Shown here: positions 7,369 through 13,931 of the stretch, in pieces
Numbering within the stretch: position 1 is the stretch's first letter
Layout of the letters: each line of letters opens with the position of its first letter
Assembly (NCBI GenBank): GCA_030831135.1
Contig: JAURLR010000103.1
Span: forward strand, 1 to 13,931
Direction: 5' to 3'
Length of the DNA: 13,931 nucleotides
From: Alphaproteobacteria bacterium
Lineage (GTDB): Bacteria; Pseudomonadota; Alphaproteobacteria; UBA6615
Translations under genes and position numbers: made by a program
Notes under the pieces: generated by a model
The model's database searches: none
What the model saw: the letters and a program-made list of their open reading frames with translations, nothing else
Told to the model about the DNA's origin: nothing

Positions 7369-8460
7369 ATGTCCAAGAAGCAAGTTGCAAAATCAACGGC
7401 ACTGGCAATTGCCGTTGCAGTCGCCGCGACGGTTGCCGCTTCGGCACCATCGGCTGCACAGGAAACCATCAAACTGACTGCGATCTCGGGTTATCCCCCG
7501 GTTGCTTCCTGGGTCAAATCCTTCGTCGAGGCCTATATCCCCGCCGTTGATGCCGAACTGGCAAAGACGGGCAACTACAAGATCGAATGGAACGAGGGCT
7601 TCAGCGGGCAGATCGTCAAGCCGCGCGGAGAACTCGAAGGCATCGAAACCGGTCTGGGGGATCTCGGCACGGTCGTGACGGCGTTCCACACGGACAAGAT
7701 TCCGCTCTACAAGATCACCTTCGTGACACCGTTTGTATCAAGCGATCTGGGTCTTGTGGTGCAAACCGTTGATAGCCTGGAAGCACAATTTCCCGCGTTC
7801 AAGAAGGGCTGGGATGAGTTCAACCAGGTCAATCTGGTGAACACCGGCGCCGTCGACGACTACATGGTGCTGTCGAGCAGCAAAATGACCTCGCTGGATG
7901 ATTTCAAGGGCAAGAAGATGGGGGCCGCCGGTCCTAACCTTCCCTGGGTCACGGCGGTTGGTGCTGCGGGCGTGCAGACGAACCTGGCCGATGCCTATAA
8001 CAGCTTCAACACCAAGATCTATGAAGGCGGCATCTTCTGGGCCGAAGCGGCTGGCGGCTTCAAACTTTGCGAACCCGCCCCGTATTTCCTCGATGCCAAT
8101 CTCGGTGCGGTGCAGTCGCACAACATCAGCGTCAACAAGGATGTCTGGGATGGCCTTCCTGACGAGATTCGCACTGTTCTGAAGTCGCAGTCCAAGAAGC
8201 ATCAGGCCTACGCCACCAATCTGGTTGTAGATGGTGCCTCGAAGGGTATTGCGCGCTGCAAGGCCGAGTTCGGCTCCGAAGTGACCGAGATGAGCGCTGC
8301 GGATCGCACGAAATGGGCGATGGCGCTCGATAACGCTGCGAAATCCTGGGCAGAAGACCTGGAGAAGCAGGGTGTCCCCGGCAAGGAAGTGCTCGGTGCA
8401 TATATGGACGCCATGCGTGATGCCAAGCAGCCGATCGAGCGCAACTGGGACAAGGAATAG
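7369..8460 (+). CDS. TRAP transporter solute-binding protein, DctP family, first copy
   Basis: This 363-residue periplasmic protein captures the substrate and delivers it to the TRAP permease encoded downstream. A signal peptide is clear: a basic start (MSKKQVAK), a hydrophobic stretch at about 10-24, and a likely cleavage after SAA at residue 30. The mature part has the DctP pattern, with SGQIVKPRGELEG near 79-91 and GAAGPNLPWV near 185-194. At the place where DctP proteins usually carry a substrate-binding arginine (GLKIR-type motif), this protein has G185 (GKKMG). Two cysteines, C234 and C297, are shared with the second copy and might form a disulfide. The open frame extends upstream to 7237, but the ATG at 7369 with gggagg 8 bases before it and the signal peptide fix the start. 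It opens the TRAP operon. Confidence 0.92.
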   Translation: MSKKQVAKSTALAIAVAVAATVAASAPSAAQETIKLTAISGYPPVASWVKSFVEAYIPAVDAELAKTGNYKIEWNEGFSGQIVKPRGELEGIETGLGDLGTVVTAFHTDKIPLYKITFVTPFVSSDLGLVVQTVDSLEAQFPAFKKGWDEFNQVNLVNTGAVDDYMVLSSSKMTSLDDFKGKKMGAAGPNLPWVTAVGAAGVQTNLADAYNSFNTKIYEGGIFWAEAAGGFKLCEPAPYFLDANLGAVQSHNISVNKDVWDGLPDEIRTVLKSQSKKHQAYATNLVVDGASKGIARCKAEFGSEVTEMSAADRTKWAMALDNAAKSWAEDLEKQGVPGKEVLGAYMDAMRDAKQPIERNWDKE

Positions 8461-8488
8461 CATCCCGGAATTGCCCAACATACACGAT

Positions 8489-8540
8489 GGCGTGAGTGGC
8501 TCTGCCGCTCACGCCGGTGTGTACGCATGGTGATGCGTGC
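8489..8540 (+). promoter_or_regulatory. Hairpins in the gap after the first binding-protein gene
   Basis: Two stem-loops follow the first binding-protein gene. The first pairs 8489-8500 with 8504-8515 (12 pairs including one T-G, loop TCT). The second pairs 8521-8528 with 8533-8540 (8 pairs including one T-G, loop GGTG). A weaker 5-bp hairpin is at 8591-8605. None is followed by a T-tract. In many transport operons such hairpins protect the 3' end of the binding-protein message or reduce read-through, so the abundant binding protein is made in excess. That role is inferred here. The rest of the 182-base gap shows only the ribosome site of the next gene. Confidence 0.55.
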
Positions 8541-8642
8541 TGCCCGATTGTTCATGGACTCTTGGTGTGCTTTCCCGGAAGCTGTGATCTGGACTGCAAA
8601 AGTCCTTGGGAGACCATAACAATAATCAACAGGGAGGGGCTC

Positions 8643-9734
8643 GTGCCCAACAAGATTTCAAAGACGACAATGCTTGCCATTGCCGCTGCTGCGACCGCGA
8701 CGGTTGCGGTCACGGCACCGGCAAGTGCTCAGGAATCCATCAGTCTGACCGCGATTTCCGGCTACCCGCCGCCCGCGACCTGGATCGGCTCACTGGTTGA
8801 CGCCTACATGCCGGCTGTGGATGCGATCCTGGCCAAGAACGGCAATTACAAGATCAACTGGAACAAGGGAATCAGCGGGCAGATCGTCAAGCCGCGCGGT
8901 GAACTCGAAGGCGTTGAAACCGGTATCGGTGACCTCGGTGTCATCGTCACGGCCTTCCACGCCGACAAGGTTCCCCTTTATGACGTCTCCTTCAAGACGC
9001 CGTTCACGACGCTTGATGTCGGTCTCGCCAGTTCGGTGACCCAGAAGATGGTCGACACCTTCCCGCAGTACAACGAAACCTGGATGAACGAGTTCAATCA
9101 GGTTCCGCTGCGTCCCACGGGTGCCGTCGACAACTACATGCTCTGGTCGGCCAAGCAGGTCACCAGCATCAAGCAGATCGCGGGCATGAAGGTTGGTGCG
9201 GCTGGTCCGAACCTTCCCTGGGTTCTCGCGATTGGCGCTGCCGGCGTGCAGACCAATCTGGCGGATGCCTATAACAGCCTGAACACTGGGATCTATGAGG
9301 CCATGATCGTGTGGCGTCAGGGCGCGGGTGCCTTCAAGCTTTGTGAACCGGCTCCTTATGCCTTTGATGCCAGCCTCGGCGGCGTGAACGGCTTCTCGCT
9401 GAACTTCAACCGGGATGTCTGGGACAGCCTGCCCGAGGAAGTCCAGAATGCCATGTCCGAGGCCGCGCCGGCCTGGGTCACCGAAAACGTGAAGCGTGTG
9501 AACGCGGGTGCGGTTTCGGGTCTTGCGCGTTGTGAGGCGGAATTCGGGACGAAGGTCACCGTGGCCAGCGATGAAGAGCGTAACGCGTGGGCTGCTGCCC
9601 TGCCGCCGCTCGGCAAGCAGTGGGCCGAGGCCCGTAACGCGGCCGGTCAGCCGGGTACGGAAATTCTGAAAGCCTGGATGGACGAGATGCGTGCGGCCGA
9701 CCAGCCGATCGCGCGGCATTGGGATCGCGACTAG
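8643..9734 (+). CDS. TRAP transporter solute-binding protein, DctP family, second copy
   Basis: A 363-residue paralogue of the preceding protein, of identical length and about 57% identical over the mature part by my hand count (about 189 of 333 aligned positions). It has a signal peptide (basic MPNKISK, hydrophobic to about 24, likely cleavage near ASA/Q at 29-30) and the same landmarks: SGQIVKPRGELEG, GAAGPNLPWV, KLCEPAPY with C234, and ARC with C297. It also has glycine (G185) where DctP proteins usually have the substrate arginine. I start it at GTG 8643 because gggagg lies 5 bases upstream and the signal peptide aligns with the first copy; an in-frame ATG at 8670 would cut off the basic end. 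It probably shares the permease but may bind a related ligand. Differences concentrate at residues 130-140 and 270-285. Confidence 0.9.
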   Translation: MPNKISKTTMLAIAAAATATVAVTAPASAQESISLTAISGYPPPATWIGSLVDAYMPAVDAILAKNGNYKINWNKGISGQIVKPRGELEGVETGIGDLGVIVTAFHADKVPLYDVSFKTPFTTLDVGLASSVTQKMVDTFPQYNETWMNEFNQVPLRPTGAVDNYMLWSAKQVTSIKQIAGMKVGAAGPNLPWVLAIGAAGVQTNLADAYNSLNTGIYEAMIVWRQGAGAFKLCEPAPYAFDASLGGVNGFSLNFNRDVWDSLPEEVQNAMSEAAPAWVTENVKRVNAGAVSGLARCEAEFGTKVTVASDEERNAWAAALPPLGKQWAEARNAAGQPGTEILKAWMDEMRAADQPIARHWDRD

Positions 9735-9774
9735 TCGATTTCGATTTTTCGTGAATTCAAATCCAAGATAGGGA

Positions 9775-9800
9775 GGGGGGCCGTCGCAAGACGGCTCCCC
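9775..9800 (+). promoter_or_regulatory. 11-bp GCAA-loop hairpin before the small permease gene
   Basis: Bases 9775-9785 (ggggggccgtc) pair with 9790-9800 (gacggctcccc) in 11 pairs including one G-T, closed by the stable GNRA tetraloop GCAA. It lies between the second binding-protein gene and the small permease gene, 8 bases before the TTG start. There is no T-tract. The only ribosome-site-like bases (gggagg, 9771-9776) stand directly at its 5' foot. It may stabilise the binding-protein message, limit permease translation, or bring that distant ribosome site near the start by folding. Confidence 0.65.
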
Positions 9801-9808
9801 AACTTGAA

Positions 9809-10399
9809 TTGAACGCAATAACCGGATTTCTGGACGTTCTTCGTCGCGGTTTCGACTGGATCGTTCTTGTGAGTAACGCTGTCGCATCGGGCTGGATCTT
9901 CATCCTGATGATCCTGATCAGCGTCGATATCATTCTTCGCTTTGTCTTCAATGCGCCGTTGAGTGGAACGACAGAGATTGTCGAGATTTCGATTGTGACG
10001 ATTCTCTATCTCCAGTTGGCACATACCTTGAAGGTTGGTCGCGTTACACGGTCGGATGCGCTGTACAGCCGAGTTCTCAGGAAATGGCCGCCAATCGGCA
10101 ATATTCTGGGCATTCTGTTTCATCTTGCCGGTGTGGGATTGATGGTGGCGATCATTCTGGGTGGCTGGCCGAAATGGCTTCAAGCCTATCATGGCGGACA
10201 TTTTGTCGGGAATACCGGTGTGTTCACCTTCCCCGAATGGCCGCAGAGACTGGTTCTTGTTGTCGGTTGCGGGATGCTGGGTATCCAGTTCGCATTGATG
10301 GCCGTCGATAACATTCGCGGATTGTTTGGCCTGCCGCCGCTTGAGCATGAAGAAGCCGTTGATGTTGAAATGGCTGTGATTGAGGAGTCAGACAAATGA
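9809..10399 (+). CDS. dctQ: TRAP transporter small permease, DctQ family
   Basis: This 196-residue inner-membrane protein is the small (Q) subunit that couples with the large permease. Four hydrophobic segments are visible at about residues 17-45, 56-75, 97-118 and 147-168. A family-like region NAPLSGTTEIVEI follows the first segment, and KVGRVTRSDAL occupies the place of the usual G-x-H-x-R-x-D stretch after the second. The acidic tail is typical. No ATG is available before residue 34; the best start is TTG at 9809 (TTG AAC GCA), which lacks a normal ribosome site. The in-frame upstream stop is at 9752-9754 and no ATG, GTG or TTG lies between. The stop overlaps the next gene by 4 bases. Family assignment is strong; the exact start is less certain. 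Confidence 0.88.
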   Translation: MNAITGFLDVLRRGFDWIVLVSNAVASGWIFILMILISVDIILRFVFNAPLSGTTEIVEISIVTILYLQLAHTLKVGRVTRSDALYSRVLRKWPPIGNILGILFHLAGVGLMVAIILGGWPKWLQAYHGGHFVGNTGVFTFPEWPQRLVLVVGCGMLGIQFALMAVDNIRGLFGLPPLEHEEAVDVEMAVIEESDK

Positions 10400-11733
10400 G
10401 CGGCTTTGAAATCGGGCTTATTTCCATCATTGCGATGCTGCTGCTGATCTATGTCGGCATGCATGTTCCTGTTGTGCTCGCGCTGATCTCGTTCGTCGGG
10501 GTCTGGATCATCAAGGGCAACGTCAAGATCGCGATCAGCCTCCTCTGGATTTCATCGGCGAAAACCGTCGCGGATTTTCTGTTCGGCGTCATTCCACTCT
10601 TTGTCCTCATGGGCCTGCTCGTCAGTTCGGCGGGAATGGGTCGTGACACCTATGACATTGCCAACAGCATGTTGCGTAAGGTGCGTGGCGGGCTGGGCAT
10701 GGCGACCGTTATCGCGAACATGATCTTTGCCGCGATTACGGGTGTTTCGATTGCGTCAGCGACCGTGTTCACCCGCATCTCGGTGCCCGAAATGCTGCGC
10801 TTTGGCTACAAGGGCCGGTTCGCAGTGGGCACGGTCGCGGGATCATCGGTACTCGGAATGCTGATTCCGCCCTCGATCCTCCTGATCGTGTTTGCCCTCA
10901 TCGCCGAAGAATCGGTGGGTGACCTGTTTATTGCGGGTATCGGGCCGGGTGTTCTGCTGACAGCGAGTTTCTGCGGACTGATTGCGATCATGGCATACGG
11001 GTTCCCACATCTTGTGGCCGAACCAGGAGCGCTGGATCGTCAGGTTGAACAGGACGCCATGCCGAAGGGTGACCTGATCAAGAAGATCATTCCGATCTCC
11101 GTCCTGATCTTTGTCGTTCTCGGCGGCATCTATATGGGCCTTTATACGCCCACGGAAGCCGGTGCAGCTGGTGCGCTTGTGGCGTTCCTCTTCGCACTGA
11201 TGCGCAAGAAACTCACATTCCGGAAGATGTGGAATATTCTGGTGGAGACCGGGCATATCACGGCGACGCTTTTGTTCCTGATCATCTCGGCGAGCATGTA
11301 CAGCCGCATGTTGGGAATTTCCGGATTGCCGACCGAACTGGGTCAGGTGATCGGGGACATGAATGCCAGCCTCTGGCAGTTGCTGCTCCTCTATGTGGTC
11401 ATCCTGATCATTCTGGGGACGATCATCGACTCGGTCTCGATCATGCTGATCGCGGTGCCGCTGTTCCTGGTGATCCTGGCACCGTTCGATGTCAATCTTG
11501 TCTGGTTCGGGATCGTTACGGTAATCGCGGTGGAGATCGGGCTTCTGACGCCGCCATTGGGACTTGCGGTCTATGTCATCAAGTCCACGCTGGTGCAGAA
11601 GGATATCTCGCTTGCCGATATCTTCATCGGCGCAGCGCCCTTTGCGTTGACCATGCTGGTGGTTTTGATCCTTGTGATGTTCTTTCCGGGCATTGCGCTT
11701 TACCTGGTGGAGATCAAGGATCTCTGGAATTAG
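10396..11733 (+). CDS. dctM: TRAP transporter large permease, DctM family
   Basis: A 445-residue polytopic inner-membrane protein, the sodium-driven transport channel of the TRAP system. It is almost wholly hydrophobic, about 12 membrane segments. Family blocks are visible: an N-terminal GMHVPVVLAL, then SSAGMGRDTYDIANSM, GGLGMATVIANMIFAAITG with SIASATVF, RISVPEMLRFGYKGRFAVG, and LGMLIPPSILLIVFALIAEE followed by FIAGIGPG. The second half carries YTPTEAGAAGAL and LTPPLGLAVYVI, the repeat-related PP motif. The ATG overlaps the small-permease stop (ATGA), and GAGGAG at 10382-10387 gives a good ribosome site. It is the last gene of the operon; a strong terminator follows within 30 bases. Length is normal. 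Substrate cannot be inferred from this subunit. Confidence 0.95.
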   Translation: MSGFEIGLISIIAMLLLIYVGMHVPVVLALISFVGVWIIKGNVKIAISLLWISSAKTVADFLFGVIPLFVLMGLLVSSAGMGRDTYDIANSMLRKVRGGLGMATVIANMIFAAITGVSIASATVFTRISVPEMLRFGYKGRFAVGTVAGSSVLGMLIPPSILLIVFALIAEESVGDLFIAGIGPGVLLTASFCGLIAIMAYGFPHLVAEPGALDRQVEQDAMPKGDLIKKIIPISVLIFVVLGGIYMGLYTPTEAGAAGALVAFLFALMRKKLTFRKMWNILVETGHITATLLFLIISASMYSRMLGISGLPTELGQVIGDMNASLWQLLLLYVVILIILGTIIDSVSIMLIAVPLFLVILAPFDVNLVWFGIVTVIAVEIGLLTPPLGLAVYVIKSTLVQKDISLADIFIGAAPFALTMLVVLILVMFFPGIALYLVEIKDLWN

Positions 11734-11761
11734 CGACACGGATATTCGAAACAGTTCAAAG

Positions 11762-11792
11762 AGGGCGATGGTTCAATCCATCGCCCTTTTTT
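11762..11792 (+). terminator. Intrinsic terminator of the TRAP operon
   Basis: GGGCGATGG (11763-11771) and CCATCGCCC (11778-11786) form a perfect 9-bp GC-rich stem around the loop TTCAAT, followed at once by six T residues (11787-11792). An A-T pair can extend the stem by one. It lies 29 bases after the large-permease stop, so it ends the TRAP transcript and makes the amidohydrolase a separate unit. Confidence 0.92.
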
Positions 11793-11842
11793 GTTGTCTG
11801 GTGCTAGACTTCCTCCAAAGACGAAACCGAAGGGGGAACACC

Positions 11843-12868
11843 ATGGCCAGCAACGGCACGATCGCTATCGACATGCACGCACATGTCTTTTCGCCCAGCG
11901 CCAAGGCGCTGATGGACAAGCACTATCAACCCGCCGAAATTCTGACACCGGACCGCGATCCGTACATGTTTTTTGCGCATCCATCCTCGCTGGCCGTCGA
12001 CAGTGAGGCGATCCCGAGCCTCGTGCCCAAGATGATCAGTCTGGAGCCGCGCGCGGCCGACATGGACAGGACCCGGGTCGATATTCAGGTTGTCAGCCCG
12101 GTTCCGATCCAGTTTTTCTACTGGACTGACCCGGAGCTTGGGAACGAGTTGGCGCGTGCGCAGAACAACGATGTTTCCGAACTGGTCAAGGGCGACCCAG
12201 ACCGCTTTGTGGCGATGGGAACCCTGCCCATGCAGGACGCGAGTGCCTCGGTTGTCGAGATGCGCCGGGCGGTCAAGGAACTCGACATCCGCGCCTTCAT
12301 CATCTCATCCAATATCGATGGCGTCGAGCTGTCAGACCGCCGTTTCGATCCGATCTATGCCGAGGCCGTGGCGCTCGATGTGCCGCTGTTCCTGCACCCC
12401 TTCGGGTTTACGGACGGTGCACGGCTGCGACCGTTCTTCATGCACAATTGCGTCGGCCAGCCGCTCGAGGAACAGATCGCGGTCTCCCATCTGATCTTCG
12501 GCGGCGTGCTCGACCGTCACCCGGGCATAAAGATATGCATCGCCCATGGGGGCGGTTATTTCCCGTATTACGCCGGCCGGATGGATCACAGCTGGGAGTA
12601 TCGTCCCGAATTGCGGGAAACGATCAGCAAGCCGCCCAGCGAGTATCTGCGTGACCTGTACTATGACACCGTGGTGTTCCGCCCCGACCAACTGGAATAT
12701 CTGGTCGATATCGTCGGCGTGGACCGGGTCATGATGGGCACGGACTATCCCTTCGATATGCAGGAGTTCGAACCGGTCTCCTTCGTGGAAAGCGCTACAA
12801 AATTGAGCGCAGGCGAACGAAAGAAAATCCTCGGTGGCACCGCCGCCGAACTCATGCGGATCAGCTGA
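11843..12868 (+). CDS. Metal-dependent amidohydrolase, ACMSD/decarboxylase-type (amidohydrolase 2 family)
   Basis: This 341-residue cytoplasmic TIM-barrel enzyme belongs to the family of ACMSD and o-carboxyphenol decarboxylases, which decarboxylate or hydrolyse small acids with a bound divalent metal. The expected ligands are present: H12 and H14 in DMHAH, H185 in LFLHP, H235 in AHGGGYFPYYAGRMDHSW, and D301 in GTDYPFD. The frame stays open back to 11693, but that would run through the TRAP terminator; the ATG at 11843 with aggggga (11831-11837) is the real start. A possible extended -10 (TGCTAGACT, 11802-11810) lies upstream without a good -35. The rhodanese gene follows after 15 bases, so the two are likely co-transcribed. 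Substrate unknown; lactonase or amide hydrolase are alternatives. Confidence 0.88.
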   Translation: MASNGTIAIDMHAHVFSPSAKALMDKHYQPAEILTPDRDPYMFFAHPSSLAVDSEAIPSLVPKMISLEPRAADMDRTRVDIQVVSPVPIQFFYWTDPELGNELARAQNNDVSELVKGDPDRFVAMGTLPMQDASASVVEMRRAVKELDIRAFIISSNIDGVELSDRRFDPIYAEAVALDVPLFLHPFGFTDGARLRPFFMHNCVGQPLEEQIAVSHLIFGGVLDRHPGIKICIAHGGGYFPYYAGRMDHSWEYRPELRETISKPPSEYLRDLYYDTVVFRPDQLEYLVDIVGVDRVMMGTDYPFDMQEFEPVSFVESATKLSAGERKKILGGTAAELMRIS

Positions 12869-12883
12869 AAGAGGAAGAATCCA

Positions 12884-13273
12884 ATGGAACTCAAGCATGG
12901 CTTCAAGAAAATGCTCGCCGAGGCCAATGCGGTGATCGAAACCGTTTCGGTTCCCGATGCCGTGCAGATTCACGGCGAACCGGGCTACAGTTTCATCGAT
13001 ATTCGCGAGGAATCCGAACGCGCCAAGGCAACGATTTCTGGTTCGGTCCATGTGCCGCGCGGATTTCTGGAGTTTCAGGCCGATCCGGAAAGTCCGATGC
13101 ACAATCCGGTCTTCTCCAGCGGCAACCGTCTGGTGCTGTTCTGTGCATCAGGCGGGCGTTCTGCGCTGGCGGCAAAAACCCTGGTCGATATGGGTTTCAC
13201 GGATGTGTGCCATGTGGCCGGCGGAATGGCAGCATGGGTGGAAGCGGGCGGCCCGACGTCTAAAGGAATCTAA
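12884..13273 (+). CDS. Single-domain rhodanese-like protein
   Basis: This 129-residue protein is one rhodanese domain, which carries sulfur as a persulfide on a cysteine. The active loop is CASGGRS at residues 87-93 with C87 as the sulfur acceptor, and the domain entry motif FIDIREESER at 37-46 and the closing VAGGMAAWVEAGGP at 111-124 are standard. The ATG at 12884 follows a purine-rich ribosome site (agaggaag) and lies 15 bases after the amidohydrolase stop. About 30 residues precede the rhodanese domain, which is slightly longer than the minimal PspE or GlpE type. Its partner is unknown; sulfur transfer or cyanide detoxification are both possible. It ends in a 4-base overlap with the convergent thioesterase gene. 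Confidence 0.92.
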   Translation: MELKHGFKKMLAEANAVIETVSVPDAVQIHGEPGYSFIDIREESERAKATISGSVHVPRGFLEFQADPESPMHNPVFSSGNRLVLFCASGGRSALAAKTLVDMGFTDVCHVAGGMAAWVEAGGPTSKGI

Positions 13274-13686
13274 CCCAGCAATGTCCAGGTCGTCTGGATG
13301 AGCGCAACCGGTTCGCCGGTCTCTGCGGTTTCCAGATCGACCCGGCCGTAGATCATGCGCTTACCGCGTTTGATGACCTGACCCCGGGCAATGACGTCGG
13401 TGTTGAAGGCCGGGGCCAGAAAGCTCGTTGTTATGTCGATGGTGGCCATTTTCTGAAACCCGCCAATGGCTGCAGAGATCACCACGACCATCGCGGCGTC
13501 GGCGAAGGACATCAGCGCCTGACCTGTGATCAGTCCGCCATCCCGTGCGATACGGGCATCCCAGGGCAGGCGCACCACAGCGCCGGTGTCGGTGATGTCC
13601 TCGACCACCATTCCCAGCTCATCAAGCCAGGGGGTCATCACCGTATCGAGAACATGCTGCGCATCAGCGCGTGTGAAGTCGCTCAT
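13270..13686 (-). CDS. PaaI-like hotdog-fold thioesterase
   Basis: A 138-residue protein of the 4HBT/PaaI hotdog family, which hydrolyses acyl-CoA thioesters. The central helix region RDGGLITGQALMSFADAA at residues 48-65 corresponds to the usual HGGxxxxLxDxA block; D63 is the likely catalytic acid, but the histidine before GG is replaced by aspartate (D49). The sheet ITTSFLAPAF at 85-94 and RGKRMIYGRVDL at 107-118 fit the family. The frame is open upstream to 13902, but the ATG at 13686 (ttggaattcga before it) gives the normal length and avoids overlapping the divergent gene. Its TAG stop overlaps the rhodanese TAA by 4 bases (13270-13273). Its role may be to release free acids or clear stalled acyl-CoAs in this pathway, which is inferred. 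Confidence 0.85.
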   Translation of the reverse strand: MSDFTRADAQHVLDTVMTPWLDELGMVVEDITDTGAVVRLPWDARIARDGGLITGQALMSFADAAMVVVISAAIGGFQKMATIDITTSFLAPAFNTDVIARGQVIKRGKRMIYGRVDLETAETGEPVALIQTTWTLLG

Positions 13687-13767
13687 TCGAATTCCAATCG
13701 GCGCTTGGTGTGGTCGCGGGATGGCATTGTATCGTCGTCGCATCGGTCTACAAGGCAGGAGTCTCCA
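13687..13767. promoter_or_regulatory. Divergent gap between thioesterase and LrgA-like genes
   Basis: These 81 bases separate two divergent starts, so both promoters should lie here or overlap the genes. A weak pair for the right-hand gene is TTGGTG (13705-13710) with TGTATC (13728-13733) at 17-base spacing, a poor match at -10. The ribosome site AGGAG (13757-13761) belongs to the right-hand gene. No palindrome or terminator was seen. Confidence 0.3.
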
Positions 13768-13931
13768 TTGAATCTGATCGTCCCGTTGCTCGTCCTGTTC
13801 GCGTGCCAGCTGATGGGAGAGGTACTGCAGGCCGTGTTCGGGCTCCCTGTGCCCGGGCCTGTGCTTGGCATGGTTATTCTGCTCGTTGGTCTGGGTGTGC
13901 ATCGTGGCATTCCTGAACCGTTGGCAAACAT
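13768..13931 (+). CDS. CidA/LrgA-family membrane protein, 5' part only
   Basis: The frame starting with TTG at 13768 runs off the right edge after 54 codons. The visible residues contain LFACQLMGEVLQ at about 11-22, then LPVPGPVLGMVILLVGLGV at about 26-44. The block LPVPGPVxGMxxL after a QLxGE motif is the signature of the CidA/LrgA holin-like or anti-holin-like proteins, small inner-membrane proteins of roughly 110-130 residues that usually pair with CidB/LrgB. AGGAG lies 6 bases before the TTG, supporting this start. An overlapping 68-codon frame from 13710 is a shadow. It is divergent from the thioesterase and probably unrelated to the catabolic cluster. An LrgB-type gene should follow outside the window. 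Confidence 0.8.
   Translation, partial: MNLIVPLLVLFACQLMGEVLQAVFGLPVPGPVLGMVILLVGLGVHRGIPEPLAN

Noticed and set aside
8591..8605. Small hairpin GGACT-gcaaa-AGTCC as a terminator before the second binding-protein gene
   Set aside because: Only five base pairs and no T-tract; the operon evidently continues to the permease genes.
8790..9887. A 365-codon open frame on the - strand
   Set aside because: It is opposite the second TRAP binding-protein gene, which is supported by a paralogue, a signal peptide and a ribosome site.
10843..11739. A 298-codon open frame on the - strand
   Set aside because: It mirrors the DctM gene; its highly charged His/Asp/Gln-rich translation is what the complement of a hydrophobic membrane gene gives.
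13710..13916. A 68-codon open frame on the + strand
   Set aside because: It overlaps the CidA/LrgA-like frame that has a family motif and a well-placed AGGAG, and its own translation is Arg/Ala-rich without features.

Overview
The window looks like a chromosomal stretch from a fairly GC-rich alphaproteobacterium, possibly of the Rhodospirillales type. This rests on overall composition, the mix of catabolic genes, GGGAGG-type ribosome sites, and repeated use of GTG and TTG starts. The species cannot be named from the sequence. No phage, transposon, tRNA, rRNA or CRISPR was found.

Layout from left to right: (i) on the + strand, an AMP-forming acyl-CoA ligase (72-1718) and an alpha/beta hydrolase (1843-2781), separated by a short gap that carries an 8+8 bp inverted repeat; (ii) a strong hairpin between convergent genes (2799-2822); (iii) on the - strand, a hydantoinase/oxoprolinase/ketone-carboxylase-type pair, HyuA-like then HyuB-like, coupled by a 4-bp ATGA overlap (7166 down to 2830). 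The HyuB-like protein has an unusual C-terminal extension with two CxxC pairs; (iv) an AT-rich divergent control region (7167-7368); (v) on the + strand, a tripartite TRAP transporter operon with two tandem solute-binding proteins (7369-8460 and 8643-9734), the small permease (9809-10399) and the large permease (10396-11733), closed by a textbook intrinsic terminator (11762-11792); (vi) an ACMSD-type metal-dependent amidohydrolase/decarboxylase (11843-12868) followed by a single-domain rhodanese (12884-13273); (vii) a convergent PaaI-like hotdog thioesterase on the - strand (13270-13686); (viii) the start of a CidA/LrgA-type membrane protein (13768 to the window edge).

Taken together the window reads as an uptake-and-degradation cluster. 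A high-affinity TRAP system imports an unknown, probably small organic compound. An ATP-dependent HyuA/HyuB enzyme (hydantoinase-like or ketone-carboxylase-like) acts on it, and a CoA ligase, a hydrolase, a TIM-barrel amidohydrolase and possibly a thioesterase process the products. The substrate is not determined by the sequence. The most interesting points are the HyuB C-terminal CxxC module next to a CoA ligase, the two TRAP binding proteins that both lack the usual substrate-carboxylate arginine, and a stable GCAA-loop hairpin in front of a TTG-started permease gene without a normal ribosome site. No transcriptional regulator gene lies in the window.
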